Part shown: in pieces, positions 13,156-23,722 of the stretch | How positions within the stretch are numbered: position 1 is the stretch's first letter | Layout of the letters: the number at the start of each line of letters is the position of its first letter | Source of the DNA: Smittia aterrima | Lineage: Eukaryota > Arthropoda > Insecta > Diptera > Chironomidae | Direction: 5' to 3' | NCBI GenBank assembly: GCA_033063855.1 | Contig: CP093831.1 | Location: forward strand, 6,014,001-6,078,000 | DNA: 64,000 bases | Notes under the pieces: generated by a model | Databases searched by the model: none | Seen by the model: the letters and a program-made list of their open reading frames with translations, nothing else | Told to the model about the DNA's origin: nothing | Program-made: the position numbers and the translations under genes

Positions 13156-13233
13156 AATTATCAGTAGGTATCGAAGTTATAAAATCAATTGAAATTCATA
13201 TGAAACACGGAATACAAATTAACATCACGAAAG
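13156..13233 (-). ncRNA. Box C/D snoRNA, U18-like guide (fourth intron)
   Basis: Box C GTGATGT lies at 13228-13222 and box D CTGA at 13164-13161, about 68 nt overall. It carries the same TTCCGTGTTTCA anti-28S guide as the snoRNA at 12914-12990, but its D' is degenerate (ATGA, in a shifted position), so the exact methylated base may differ. The two are clearly paralogues by their shared central segment. It lies in intron 13266-13092. Confidence 0.75.
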
Positions 13234-13387
13234 AAATAAAAGATCTTTGTTTTGACTAATGCTCACCTTCCGAAAAGTTGTTTTTGAAGCAATTTCAAGT
13301 TCGATTCAATCAATTATCTGTGAAGGACGATAAATATTTTTTTAAAACAAAATTCAAACAAGCAAAAAATGTTTTCTTGATGAAAGA

Positions 13388-13467
13388 TATTTTCAGAAAC
13401 AAATTCTAATTCAATGTAATTCTTACAGGTGTCCAAAGGTATTCGAAATTTTCTTTCATCACGAAGT
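13388..13467 (-). ncRNA. Box C/D snoRNA with CCTTTGGACACC guide (third intron)
   Basis: Box C GTGATGA lies at 13462-13456 and box D CTGA at 13396-13393, about 70 nt apart. The segment ACCTTTGGACACCTGT before a CTGT-type D' is nearly the complement of the conserved 28S stretch GGTGTCCTAAGG (from memory, one mismatch), so 28S is a likely but unproven target. It lies in intron 13505-13318 and is a paralogue of the snoRNA at 14036-14114. Confidence 0.75.
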
Positions 13468-13860
13468 AATTTACTATTATAACTCTCAATTTATTGTCAA
13501 CTCACCTTATTTAATTGCTCTTTAGTCTGAAGAAATCACGCTCTGGAAACTGAAGGGAAAGACTTACAATTACTTTTTTATTATAGAAAATATTTTTTGC
13601 GCTCTTGTAACCAAAGCGATAGTTGAAGTTTGAATCTGAACTTTCAATTAGAGATGTTTGAAAAATTTCTTTATGTTTGAGTGTGATACGATTTCTTGAG
13701 AAAACTAGTCATTGCCGTCCTAGTTCCTCACCCTAAAACCATTTCTTTCCTTAATGTGCCTTTTGTTTTATATTTTTTGAAAACCCCGTTTAATGTATTT
13801 TTAAACAGTGCTTATGTCGGAAGAGGCATGAGATTGTATACGACTAAGTGTATTGATAAT

Positions 13861-13925
13861 TTAGCAACAAATTCAATTTAATTCTTACAGGTTTCCAAAG
13901 TTATTTGAATATTTCTTCAACTCAC
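13861..13925 (-). pseudogene. Decayed copy of the CCTTTGGACACC snoRNA (second intron)
   Basis: About 55 nt closely match the snoRNA at 13388-13467, including CCTGTAAGAATTA, but box C has become TTGAAGAA against the 5' splice site, box D has become CTAA, and the guide has changed to ACTTTGGAAACC. Without intact C and D boxes it should not form a stable snoRNP. Confidence 0.5.
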
Positions 13926-14035
13926 CTTATTTAATTGCTGTTAAGTCTGATGAAATCACGCTCTGGAAATGAAAACGAGAAACTTGCAATTAATTTTTGT
14001 AATAAACATATTTTTGCGATCGATCGATCGATGGA

Positions 14036-14114
14036 TAATTCAGCAAACAAAGTATAATTCATGACTTTTTATTAATGGTGTCCAAAGGTCGTGGATTAGT
14101 GGATCATCATTTAA
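14036..14114 (-). ncRNA. Box C/D snoRNA with CCTTTGGACACC guide (first intron)
   Basis: Box C ATGATGA lies at 14110-14104 and box D CTGA at 14043-14040, about 71 nt apart. It shares the guide segment GACCTTTGGACACC with the snoRNA at 13388-13467, while the rest has diverged. It lies in intron 14186-13963, the first after the SF3B3 stop codon. Confidence 0.75.
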
Positions 14115-14234
14115 AGAACGAATCGATTGGGAAATAGTTCTCAAACGATTCGATTTTAAGGAAATAACAAATAGAAATGAACTCACTTGTAAAATTAGTT
14201 GAAATGCCATAAAAATCACAACAGCTCGAGCTGC

Positions 14235-17200
14235 TTAGAATGCGTAGCGTGTTCTAATGTCTTCGAGCTTCTTCGCCACCTCCAAAGCTGTTCGACTCAA
14301 ATCAGTTGCAATACTTTTCTGTTTCACGGGATCTAAAGCTGTAAACTGCTCGCAGAGATCTCCATCGAGAACGTTCTTTACTGGATAATAGAAGCAGCGA
14401 TAACTCAGATGATCTCGGCCGCAAAGTGGTGGATTTTCATTTCTCATATGCATCTCAAGATGTTGGAAAAAGTCGTAATCTTCCCGACTTGTGAAAGGTA
14501 CCAATGCACCAACAGTTCCACTGAGCGTTGTGTAGATTAATGACTCGGGACCACCAGGAATCAACATAGCTCTTTGAAGCGACATGATTATTTCTCCCAC
14601 GTGGAATGTGATAATATTCTCGGCCTTTTGAGACGCTCCATTAAGTAACCCACGATCCCAAAGCGCTTTGTTGCCGGTTGGATCTTCATCTACATCGTCG
14701 TTAACTGAATGTGGTAAACGAAGAATCGCAATGTTGCCGAACTTATCAGCTGTAGCAATCGTGTCGTAGTCAAGCATTGTCGTTGCAGTTATCCATCGAG
14801 GGAAGGTATCATCAGCGAATATGATGAGTTGATTTTCGTTGCGCTTGTAGCGAATGCAATACACACTTTCTTGAACATCTGACACGAAAACTCGCTGGCC
14901 TCGCGTTTGAATATTTACGATTTGATTAGGAATGTGTTTGTTCTCACATTTTCTCAACATCTTCTTCTTTCCCAGATCGTAGATTCTCAGAATTTTTCCG
15001 ACACCAACAAGTAAGCGACCTTGGAATTGAGCAATGGCGCCAGGGATGTCTTCAATTTCAGTTCGATGAATGAGATTCAGAGTCGCACAATGATTGTCAA
15101 CTCGGTACATGTCAATGAATCCCCCATTAACTTGCCGCGGGTTGAGTTGCATATCTTTTACGACACCAACAGCTAAATAGTTCTTTCCGTCTTGCAAGAA
15201 CTTAACAAGACACATCGACATGATGGCTTCGTTCTGCTCGAGAGGAACTTTGAACAGCGTTTGTCCATTCACTGGATCCATAATACGAATTTGCGATGCC
15301 CACATGCCGTAGCCAGCTTTTGGGGCTGAGAATGTGTCTTCGGGCAAAACTTCGTTAATGAACGCGTCGGCTAACTCTTGTGCAAGCTCTTGTTCTTCGT
15401 CTCCAGCTGCTTCGATCATTTCCTGAGCCATTTGTCGCTTTTTCAAAGTTTTTGTTGCTTCGGTATAAGCGTTATGTTCAGTCTCACAAATTATTAGACG
15501 TGATGATTCGTTATGAACTACAAATCGCTTCGGGGTGTACTCGAGTGGAAATGAAATCTGATTGAAAACTGCTCCGAGCTTTTCAAGTGCTAAAATTCTC
15601 AATGTGTTTGTTGAAATGGCGACAATACCTTCAGAGCATTGTTCAGATGAGAATCCCGATGCGTATTCCAATGTTTCGTAGCTGAGCGGTGTTAAATGGA
15701 ATCGGTTCTGGTAGTAATAACTCAACCAACTTCGACTCGACATGGCAAGGACAGCTTCATTGCCTTGAATTTTGATTCTGAACAGTTTAACAGGGCGTGA
15801 TCCAAGATATCGCGTGCGAGTATCTGTCAGATCACCAGAAATCGGATCCAAAACTGTTCTTAACAGAACACCATTCTGAAGTCCAATATTCAAGTAGATT
15901 GATCCGTTGCCACCTTTTCTGATGATTCCATCTTCATCTTCCTCAGTCTCACCAATTCCCATTTCGACTAAGCAAAGAGACTCAGCTGGCGAAGGTAGAG
16001 CTTGCATTGAACGTGGTTGCAAGCAGTCGTGACGATGCAAGGAAATTATTCTAACAGTGTTATCTGCTAATCCAACGGCAAGGAATTGTGTTTGAAGCTC
16101 TCCTGGTTTGATCGAACCAAGAGCCATGCACAAAACATCGGCCATCATTTTTTTCCTCTCCGTGAACTCGTTCAGTTGTCCGGTCTATCAAAAGCAAAAA
16201 ACTTTCATTAAAATCTGTTTTCAATAAAGAAAATATTTTTAGTTTTAATGTAAAGGTTCAGAACTGCAGGACACCATTTTACGTTCTTCACTAACAATCG
16301 AGAGTACATGTTAGGTGTTCATCAATTAAGTTTCGAGTTTATTTGTTGCATTAGAAAAATTCTTACCGGATCCATTTCAAAGTAGACGAGCTCTCCACCA
16401 GAAAGTGCGATCACCACTTGTCGTTGATTGACGGCGCACCTTACAATTGTCTTCTTGTTTGGAGCTTTCCACTCATTTACTCTTCTGTCAGCTCGAATAT
16501 GTCGAATGCCATCAGGATAAACTTGTACAAGAGCATCGTCTCCCAAAGCAGAACAACAAAGTGTTGGAGTTGTGCCGAGAAAACCAGAATCCGTTACTTC
16601 CTCGACGGTATCACCGATACTCAAAACGAGTGTGGCGTTGACGAACGATACAATGATGTAAGCGTCAAATTCATCTGTAAAGACAAGAATCAAGAATTTG
16701 TTTAGTTTTGAGTCAACAAAACTATTTTGCAAAAGGTTTGAAAATAAAAAGTAGAAAATATCCGCTGGAGTCTTCAGTTTTCGGAGTCAGTTGCGCAGGA
16801 AACGTTCTTACCTTTAGTTCCATCCTAAACTAGCCACTCGCACATTTCATTTCATGTGATCACAAAACATGCGATCTGAAAAAGAAAAAACTGGTGTTGG
16901 TGATTCAAGTTCTTTGAAAGTATTTTTCAGTTTCGATTTTCGTATCGATAACGATTCAATTTGATCAACAATGCACCAGTTTCTTTAATTAATCATGTCT
17001 TGAAAGAGTTGGATTCTTAAAAACTAAACAAAGGAGATTCACTCAGGACAAATGCAATAAAATCTTTGAATCTTTAAGCGATCACTGAATGAATCTCAAA
17101 AGTACGTAATAAAGAAATGTTTCTACTAACCGTCGACGCGCTTTTTGATGGACCAAACAGACAGAGGAATACCAGGAAGTTCCGAAACAGCCATCTCCGA

Positions 17201-18751
17201 GACCTCCAAACCATGTCGTAAGACTCTTATTGACGATCGAGGTCCACGACCACAAGAAAGATAAAGTTGAGGTGTGTCCTCATTAGCGAGATCAGCAACA
17301 TGACAGCCCAGAATGGGAGCGTAAGATGGAATTTCGTCAACCATCACGAGGTTTTTAAGTGGACGTGGAGCGAAGAAGAATGTATCGCCCTCTTCAAGAG
17401 GCATTGCCGAGCTGAATTCAGGTTCTTCCTCGTCGTCTCCAAGATGTGCAATTTGGTAAAGATAATGATTGCCGAACTCACACGCGACGAACAAGAAACC
17501 AGATTTAAGAACTGACATTGAGGTAGCGGGAGCCACTGTGTCGAAGTATTTTAATTTGATCGCGGAAACTGCTTCTTCGTTCATGTCTAATGTCACTTTG
17601 AAAATATCTCCTTGCTCTGTCTGCAGAAGGAAGAAGAACATCGACTTTGTTCGATGAGTTGCCGAACAGATGAATATCATTCCACGATCGGGATCATCAA
17701 GATCGTTTCTTCGGCGTGGAATTGGACAACGGATATCCGCTTGAGCTCCAGTGTTTTTGTACGTTAGGTAATTTTCCGAGCAGATGAGCACTCCAGAGGG
17801 TCCATCATTACCACCAGGAACGGTGATTAAAAAGTTTGCATGTTCGTCGAGCTCCTCGTGGTATTTTCGTACAACATGATTTAACCCTAGATCAAGTTCA
17901 TAAAACGTGATAATCTGCTTAGCCTTTGCAGCAGCTTCTCCTGAAGGGTCAGCGTCGATATCTCCGTAATCTATCTCCAAACAAGCAAACATCGGATTTT
18001 CAAATCCATTGTCAACTCCAACCATGTGATAGCAGAGAGTGTTTGACTTGTGAGCTTCCAATGGCGAAGAAATCGTAAGATGATTCTCCGAGTCACGATT
18101 GAGAATATAAACAAGTTTTTGTTTCTCAACAGCGCCAATCATCACAGCACGTCCTTTCGGATCGACTGCTAAATACTGTCCAGGTACGATTCGACGACAT
18201 CCCGACTTGCCGAAAGTCTCAAGTTGTACTTTAACCAACTGATTTTTAGTTTGATTGTACTCAAGAATGAGAATACGACCAGAATCCGATCCAACAATTG
18301 CGTAATCTAAAGAATAAAATAAAGTGATTAGAAAATTGTTGTAGAAGAATTTTCTATGTTGCAAAGGTTTTCAAATCGAAATACAAGTGATCGGAGTATT
18401 TCAAAAGCGACGCAATGCAATAATTGCTTTTAGCACATGAGTTTACTTGTTACACTTTGAGTTATTTACAAGTGCCAAGTATTAAGAGTAGTGCTTGATA
18501 TCGTAGTGAGAGAAGGTTTAGTTACCTTTTGTTGATCCTGTAAGACGAAACGACATCATCGAACGAATAACACCGAAGACTTCGGTTTGAAGGATTGTAT
18601 GGACCTTCCCTGTGTTAGGATCGGGTCGCACAAGCTCCAAACTCTTTCCATGTGAAATGAGAATCTCTTGTATCTTTGATCCCGAAAAGTTTCCGTGAAT
18701 CGCATGAGTGATTCCGGTTGCTCGTTGAAGGGTTACGTTGTACAAATACAT
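14235..18751 (-). CDS. SF3B3: Splicing factor 3B subunit 3 (SF3b130/SAP130)
   Basis: Four coding exons (18751-18526, 18306-17131, 16674-16367, 16184-14235) join in frame to 1219 aa; human SF3B3 has 1217. Identity is extensive from the start (MYLYNVTLQRATGITHAIHG) to the end (KLEDIRTRYAF). The protein has three beta-propellers: the N-terminal MMS1-like half and the C-terminal CPSF_A domain that contacts SF3B1 and SF3B5 in the U2 snRNP, needed for branch-site recognition in the nucleus. All landmark strings are present (GSDSGRI, FGKSGCRRIVPGQ, DPTGNKALWDRGLLNGASQKAE). An acceptor at 18786 shows a spliced 5' UTR, with a possible leader exon ending at 19136. The third coding exon is preceded by an intron holding a candidate poison exon, and the stop codon is followed by the snoRNA-bearing tail. 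Confidence 0.97.
16812..16875 (-). other. Candidate poison cassette exon in an SF3B3 intron
   Basis: Inside intron 17130-16675 the minus strand has a strong acceptor (a T/C-rich run ending TTTTTCAG, exon from 16875) and a strong donor (AAAG|GTAAGA, exon to 16812). The 64-nt exon is not a multiple of three. Read in the incoming phase it gives ten codons and then TGA. Inclusion would truncate SF3B3 at about residue 480 and expose the mRNA to nonsense-mediated decay, a common autoregulation device of splicing factors. No homologous peptide is encoded. Confidence 0.5.
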
Positions 18752-19657
18752 TCTGCTCGCGTGGACTTTATAGCATTATGTGTACCTAAAAATATAAAAG
18801 AAGCGTTAGAAAGAGTTTCACTGATAAAGATAAGGTTAATGGCTTTAAGTTGAACTGTACAAATTCCTGATATAAATATCATTACTGGATCAGAAGCAAA
18901 ATTGAGGTTCTAATCACTCGAGGAATTTGTAACAATAATTTTGCACCGAAAAACGAACAAAACCAGGAATGTTTCCATGGATCTGTAGATACCAGATAGT
19001 GCGAATAAGTTCAAAATGAGAAAATTTTTAGAATTTCCGGTTATAGAGAAAAAGCCGAAAAGGAAGCCACATGCTCAGAAATTTTCAATCGTTCAATTTG
19101 CGAACAATTCGACATTTTAGCTTACCAATTGTTATTTTTATTGTAGACTCAGAGTTTATCAACGTTTTAAAACGCTTGCAATAATTTAATTACACTTATT
19201 AACTTCTATTTTTGACGAGTTTTACTCAGCTCTTGTTAATCGTTTCAAAAGTTCAGAAAGAAAGAATTTCTCGCAAGTCCGTCCCCGTTTTCGGCCAAAA
19301 AAATAATATTTCGGCCACATTTGAAAAAGTCGTTAAACGAATATTCTTGAAAAACAGTTAATTACAGCTTAATTAAGCCACTTGACCACACTTAAGGAAG
19401 TTAGTGATTCGAAGATTTATTTCATAGAAAATTCCAAGTCCTCGAGCAAAATCATAAATCATAAAAACTTTAATCTTAATCTTTGCCACACTTCATTATT
19501 CTTCTTCCACCTGAGATAATAAAATGATAACTCTGAATCGCAGAGACAAATTACACAATTAATGTTATCTCGGCACTACAGAATTATCATTCGGGTCGTA
19601 GCAGCAGTGACTTTCAGTTCAGTTTATTTTTACTTATAAAAATAATTTTTTTTAAAA
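18752..19657. other. SF3B3 leader and promoter, acyl-CoA synthetase promoter
   Basis: On the minus strand an acceptor at 18786 (TTTTTAG|GTACAC) and a donor at 19136|19135 (AATTG|GTAAGC) suggest a 5' UTR exon of SF3B3 upstream of 19136 and a 350-bp leader intron. The plus-strand synthetase promoter occupies the other end. No other gene was found. Confidence 0.45.
19561..19630 (+). promoter_or_regulatory. Conserved promoter block of acyl-CoA synthetase copy 1
   Basis: About 70 bp are strongly conserved with 23723-23790 in front of the second copy. Shared elements are GTTATCT and ATTATCATT (GATA-type sites on the opposite strand), CGTAG, and GACTTTCAGTTCAGT, which contains arthropod initiator TCAGTT words about 40 bp before the ATG. 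GATA sites would fit gut or fat-body expression; this is inference. Confidence 0.6.
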
Positions 19658-21364
19658 ATGGAAATTGTTGAAAATATAATTCATCGACCAGATTTATCGA
19701 CGAAATACGATGACATGCCATCGCTCGGACATTTGATTATCACTAATCTGATGAAAGCACGAGATAAAACGATGCTTGTGTCTGGTGAAACGGGTGAATC
19801 GTTATCAGCAGTTGAGCTTGTGGAGAAATGTGTTGAAGTGGCGAAAGCTCTTAAAGCGATTGGCATAGGACAAGGAGACGTTGTCTCGATTGTTTCGGAA
19901 AATCGTTTTGAGTTCGTTTTTGTGTCACTCGCGACAATACTTCTAAATGCAACTTTGGCTCCACTGAACAACAGTTACAGCGAAAGAGAAATTCAACATG
20001 CAATGAATCTTTCCAAACCAAAAGTTATCTTTGTCAGCTCATCTGTCAGCAAAAATGTGTTGAAAATAGCGAAATCTGAGAGATATCTCCGAAACGTTAT
20101 TTTGTTTGATGACGAGCCATCAACTGATAGCAAAACGATGCGAATGAAAGATTTTATGAACCCAAGTAATCTTAAAAACATTAAATTTGAACCTCAAGCT
20201 GTTGATAGGAAGAAAACAGTTTGTTTGATCATGTGCAGTTCAGGGACCACAGGGCAAGTATTTCATTTGACTTTTGACCTTAAATTTTAATTTTAGGATG
20301 AATTCTCTTGTCGCAGACTTCCAAAAGGAGTTCAAATATCACAAGAAAATATTATTGTCACCATTCGACATTCAGAAACCGGAGTGTTAAGTAACAGCAA
20401 CGTTGGAGAGGAAGAAATCGTGATTCTTGGACTTCTTCCACTTTTCCATGTCTTTGGCGCTGCTATCATGATTTGTGGAATGGCAACAACTTTAGCGAAG
20501 ATCGTTTTGCTTTCGAAGTTTGAAGAGAGACAGTTTCTGAGTGCGATAGAAAAATATCGATGCAACGTCTCCTTCGTGGTTCCACCTTTGATGGTCTTTT
20601 TAGCTAAAAATGAAATTGTTGATGAATATGACTTGAGCAGCTTAAGATTCGTCCTGTGCGGAGCTGCTCCACTTTCGAGAGAACTTGAAGCGGCTGTGAA
20701 GGATCGTTTGAATAATCCAAATTTTCTCGTGAAACAAGGCTACGGAATGACTGAGTTGACAGTAGGAGTTCTCGCTCAGAAAGATATTATCAAACCAGGC
20801 AGCGTTGGTGATGTCAATGCAGGAGTTTATGCAAAAGTCGTTGATGAAACAAATAAAGCTCTTGGTCCATATCAACGAGGCGAACTTTGCTTTAAAGGAT
20901 CCGTTTTAATGCTCGGTTACATCAACAATGAGTCAGCAACTCGAGGAATCATTGACGAAGATGGTTGGCTCCACACAGGCGACATTGGATATTACGATGA
21001 CGACTTGCAGTTCTACATTGTTGATCGAATCAAAGAATTGATCAAATGGAAAGGCTTTCAGGTTCCACCAGCAGAAATCGAAGCTTTACTTCTTACTCAC
21101 GAGAAAATTAAAGATTGTGGTGTCATTGGAAAAGCTGATGATGTCGCAGGTGAACTTGCATTGGCTTTCGTGGTCAGAGATGATGAAGGAGAATTAACAG
21201 AAGACGAAATCAAGAAATTCGTCGCTTCAAAGTCTTCAAAAGCGAAATGGCTTCACGGTGGAGTAATTTTCGTTGATGAGATTCCAAAAAATCCTTCAGG
21301 AAAAATTCTTCGACGAGAACTACGAGTACTGCTCAAAAAACAGGAGCTAAAGTCAAAGCTTTGA
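19658..21364 (+). CDS. Luciferase-like acyl-CoA synthetase (AMP-forming), peroxisomal, copy 1
   Basis: Exons 19658-20253 and 20317-21364 give 547 aa, the usual size of the 4-coumarate:CoA ligase/luciferase-like branch. The enzyme adenylates a carboxylic acid with ATP and transfers it to CoA. Visible motifs are the phosphate loop SSGTTGLPKGV (about residues 195-205, spanning the splice junction), YGMTE, the hinge DRIKELIKWKGFQVP, and the catalytic-lysine motif NPSGKILRREL. The last three residues are SKL, a type 1 peroxisomal targeting signal. The only intron has a GC donor (AGG|GCAAGT) and a normal AG acceptor. Luciferin chemistry cannot be inferred; fatty acid-like substrates are more likely. 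A near-identical paralogue lies at 23822-25528. Confidence 0.93.
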
Positions 21365-21601
21365 ACTCTTCCAATAAAATATTTCATTATCAACTTTTGT
21401 TTTTTCTTTTAAAAATGGTTGCACGTGTTGCTCACGCTTCAGTTCAAGATCAATTTGCTAAATCTACGCGAAGTGCTTTTTTATCTTATCAGAAATATTT
21501 GAGCCAGTATTTTCAATCAATGAACTCAAATAAATATGAGTCGTCTGACTTGAAAACTAGTCAGTGTAGCTTTAGCCGATCAAGTCGAATATTTTTTCAA
21601 A

Positions 21602-23016
21602 ATGTTTAAAATATTTTTGCTTTTGGTGATTTCAATAATTTTTTGTGCAAATGCCAGCATTTCAATGCACAATCCTTTCTACTGTTACTCGCAAGATCCA
21701 ATCAGACCACAAATTGGAATGTTCGCCACTAAGTCAACTTACGAAACGAGTCGGGGTCGAAGTATCGATGCAAATGTCTCAAGTTGCACTCCATCGAAGT
21801 TCTGGATGTTAAGTCGACATGGAACGAGACTTCCATCAGCAACAGAATTAAAAGAAATCTTCGAATATAATGAAGAACTTCACAAAGGAATTTTAAAGAA
21901 TTACAATGCTGGGCGATCATCACTTTGCGCACCTGACATGTCGCTCATTCGCGACTGGAGATTCGATCCTAACATAACGATTGAAAGGGAGCAATATCTT
22001 ACGACTGCAGGTTGGAACGAGTTGCAGGGACTAGCACAACGATATCAAGAAACTTTCCCTGGAGTTCTATCAAACATTTACTCTCCAAACGATTATTTCT
22101 TCCGCCACACTAACAGACAAAGAACTCTCGCGAGTCTTCGAGCGTTCGCTGATGGTTTATTTGGATTCAATGGTTTCGAAGACGTTCTTTTCGAAGAAAT
22201 TCCTGAAACTGATTTACTTCTGAGACCTCACGACCATTGCCAATTTTACGACGAAGTTAAAAGAGATGAGCTTGAAGAAAATGAATTCGCAGAAGGACCT
22301 GAGTATCAAGAAATGTTAATGCAAGTCAGTGCAAAGCTGGGTTTCCATGGAGCACACCAACTCAGAGCAATTGAGGTTCAAACTCTCGCCTCAATCTGCA
22401 GATACGAACAGATCTGGGACTTAAACTCAACATCCCCGCTCTGCTCTGCTTTCTCAATTGCGAATCATCAAGTTCTTGAGTACATGGAAGATCTTCATTA
22501 TTATTATCGAGTTGGGTATGGTTACACTGCATATCGTTCACTGTTTGAGAACATGAATTGCCATTTGATGCAAGATATGTTGAGATTTTTCCAGTCGAAT
22601 GATCCCAAAGATCACAAAGCTCGACTCTTCAGCACTCATTCTTCGATTTTGCAGTTGATTCTAGTCACGCTCGGCGCCTTCGAAGACGAATCTCCATTAA
22701 CTCGTCATAACTTTGCTCAGCAGACTCTCAGGAAGTGGAAATCAAGTCTTGTTGCTCCAATGGCAACTAACCTTGCTGTCATTCGATATGAGTGAGTAAT
22801 CGTTAATCGAATCGAATTACTGAATCAACATTTTTACTTTAAACTTTTTCCAGTTGTGCTGATGGTGACAACGATATTCTCTTTCTGTTTAACGAGAAAC
22901 CTCTTCAGATTGCTGGATGTCAATCAAATGGATTATGCAAGCAGTCTTTGATTTTAGAAAGATTTAGTCGATTTATCGGCGGCAACTGTAGCGAAATCTT
23001 TTGTAGCAATTCTTAG
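21602..23016 (+). CDS. Multiple inositol polyphosphate phosphatase (MINPP1-like), secreted
   Basis: Exons 21602-22791 and 22854-23016 encode 450 aa. An N-terminal hydrophobic signal peptide (MFKIFLLLVISIIFCANA) is followed by the histidine-phosphatase catalytic motif MLSRHGTRLPS near residue 65. Enzymes of this family remove phosphates from inositol hexakisphosphate and related compounds in the ER or outside the cell. The second catalytic region reads FSTHSSILQL, so the usual HAE or HD proton-donor motif appears as HSS, which may alter activity. Cysteines in the C-terminal exon (CADGD, GCQSNGLCKQS, NCSEIFC) match disulphide positions of the family. The gene sits between two acyl-CoA synthetase copies, 237 bp after the first stop. 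Confidence 0.85.
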
Positions 23017-23722
23017 GAATTCATTAGGCAATTAAAATAAATGTTTGTCGACACATTCTTCAAAACTTCAACACAACAAATCAATCAAACGTGACAGTGC
23101 TCTCGTGAAGTTAGTTTCTGATAAAAGCAGATTAGCTGAGAGTATCGTAAATTATTCTATTTTTAACTATTGACAAAGGCTGCGCCATTTGTTAAAAAAA
23201 GAGACTTGGAAAAAAAACTTAAAAAAAGGACTTGGAACATTAAAATTTGAAATAATAATAATTGGATGTGACGGCGAAAACCTTCGGGAAAACTGTGGGA
23301 AAACTTTGGGAAAAACTATGCATAGCCGCACGGGAAAACTAGTTCACATGAGATTGATCGTGCCTGAAACTGTCCACAAAGTTCCCGCTTATTGAAGAAG
23401 AGTCAGTTTCAAAAATCGAACAAATCACCGAAATGATTTCAGAAACGATTTCAGTTCTTGTTTTGAAACTGAAGATTTATTTCAAAGAGAATTCAAAGTT
23501 CTCTTGACAAAGGTGCAATGTTTGTAAAAAGTCTGCCTCTTAATCTGGAATAATTTAATAGTCAAGATTAGCTTCAGAAAAACTGTCTAAGCATTTATTC
23601 TTGATTTCATTAAAAAATCAAGAAAATTTGATAAGTTGAACTTCGGGCAGATTATTTCTTAGCCTTGAATCTTCGTCATGCAAAGGAGATAACTTTTAAT
23701 CGTAGAGACAAGTTGAACAATA
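23017..23722. other. Spacer between MINPP1-like gene and synthetase copy 2
   Basis: No gene. It contains a cluster of GGGAAAACT repeats (23286-23340) and decayed similarity to the region upstream of synthetase copy 1 (for example the GATTTATTTCA and AATTC motifs), as expected from duplication. Confidence 0.4.
23286..23340 (+). repeat. Four phased GGGAAAACT motifs
   Basis: GGGAAAACT begins at 23286, 23297 and 23332, and GGGAAAAACT at 23308. The first three are 11 bp apart, one helical turn. The word resembles Rel/NF-kappaB half-sites (GGGAAA). It lies about 480 bp upstream of synthetase copy 2. Confidence 0.45.

Larger units (their letters stand above)
12745..14234 (-). ncRNA. Spliced non-coding tail behind SF3B3, box C/D snoRNA host
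   Basis: Directly after the SF3B3 stop codon the minus strand continues into a chain of short exons with good splice sites: donor at 14187|14186, exons 13962-13926, 13542-13506, 13317-13267, 13091-13033, and a last exon from 12845 with AATAAA at 12767-12762. Donors are GTGAG-type and acceptors are preceded by pyrimidines. The exons contain no conserved reading frame and stops occur in all frames. Four of the five introns hold a good box C/D snoRNA and the fifth a decayed one, the layout of a snoRNA host gene (Uhg type). The first donor is 48 nt downstream of the SF3B3 stop, so these exons either form a spliced SF3B3 3' UTR or belong to a separate transcript starting there. The exon borders are inferred from sequence alone. 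Confidence 0.65.

Noticed and set aside
14018..14033. GATCGATCGATCGAT run as a possible regulatory palindrome
   Set aside because: Short simple repeat inside a snoRNA-host intron, after the snoRNA and with no flanking structure.
23189..23395. Plus-strand 68-codon frame across the GGGAAAACT repeats
   Set aside because: Repeat-driven composition, no ATG start and no homology.
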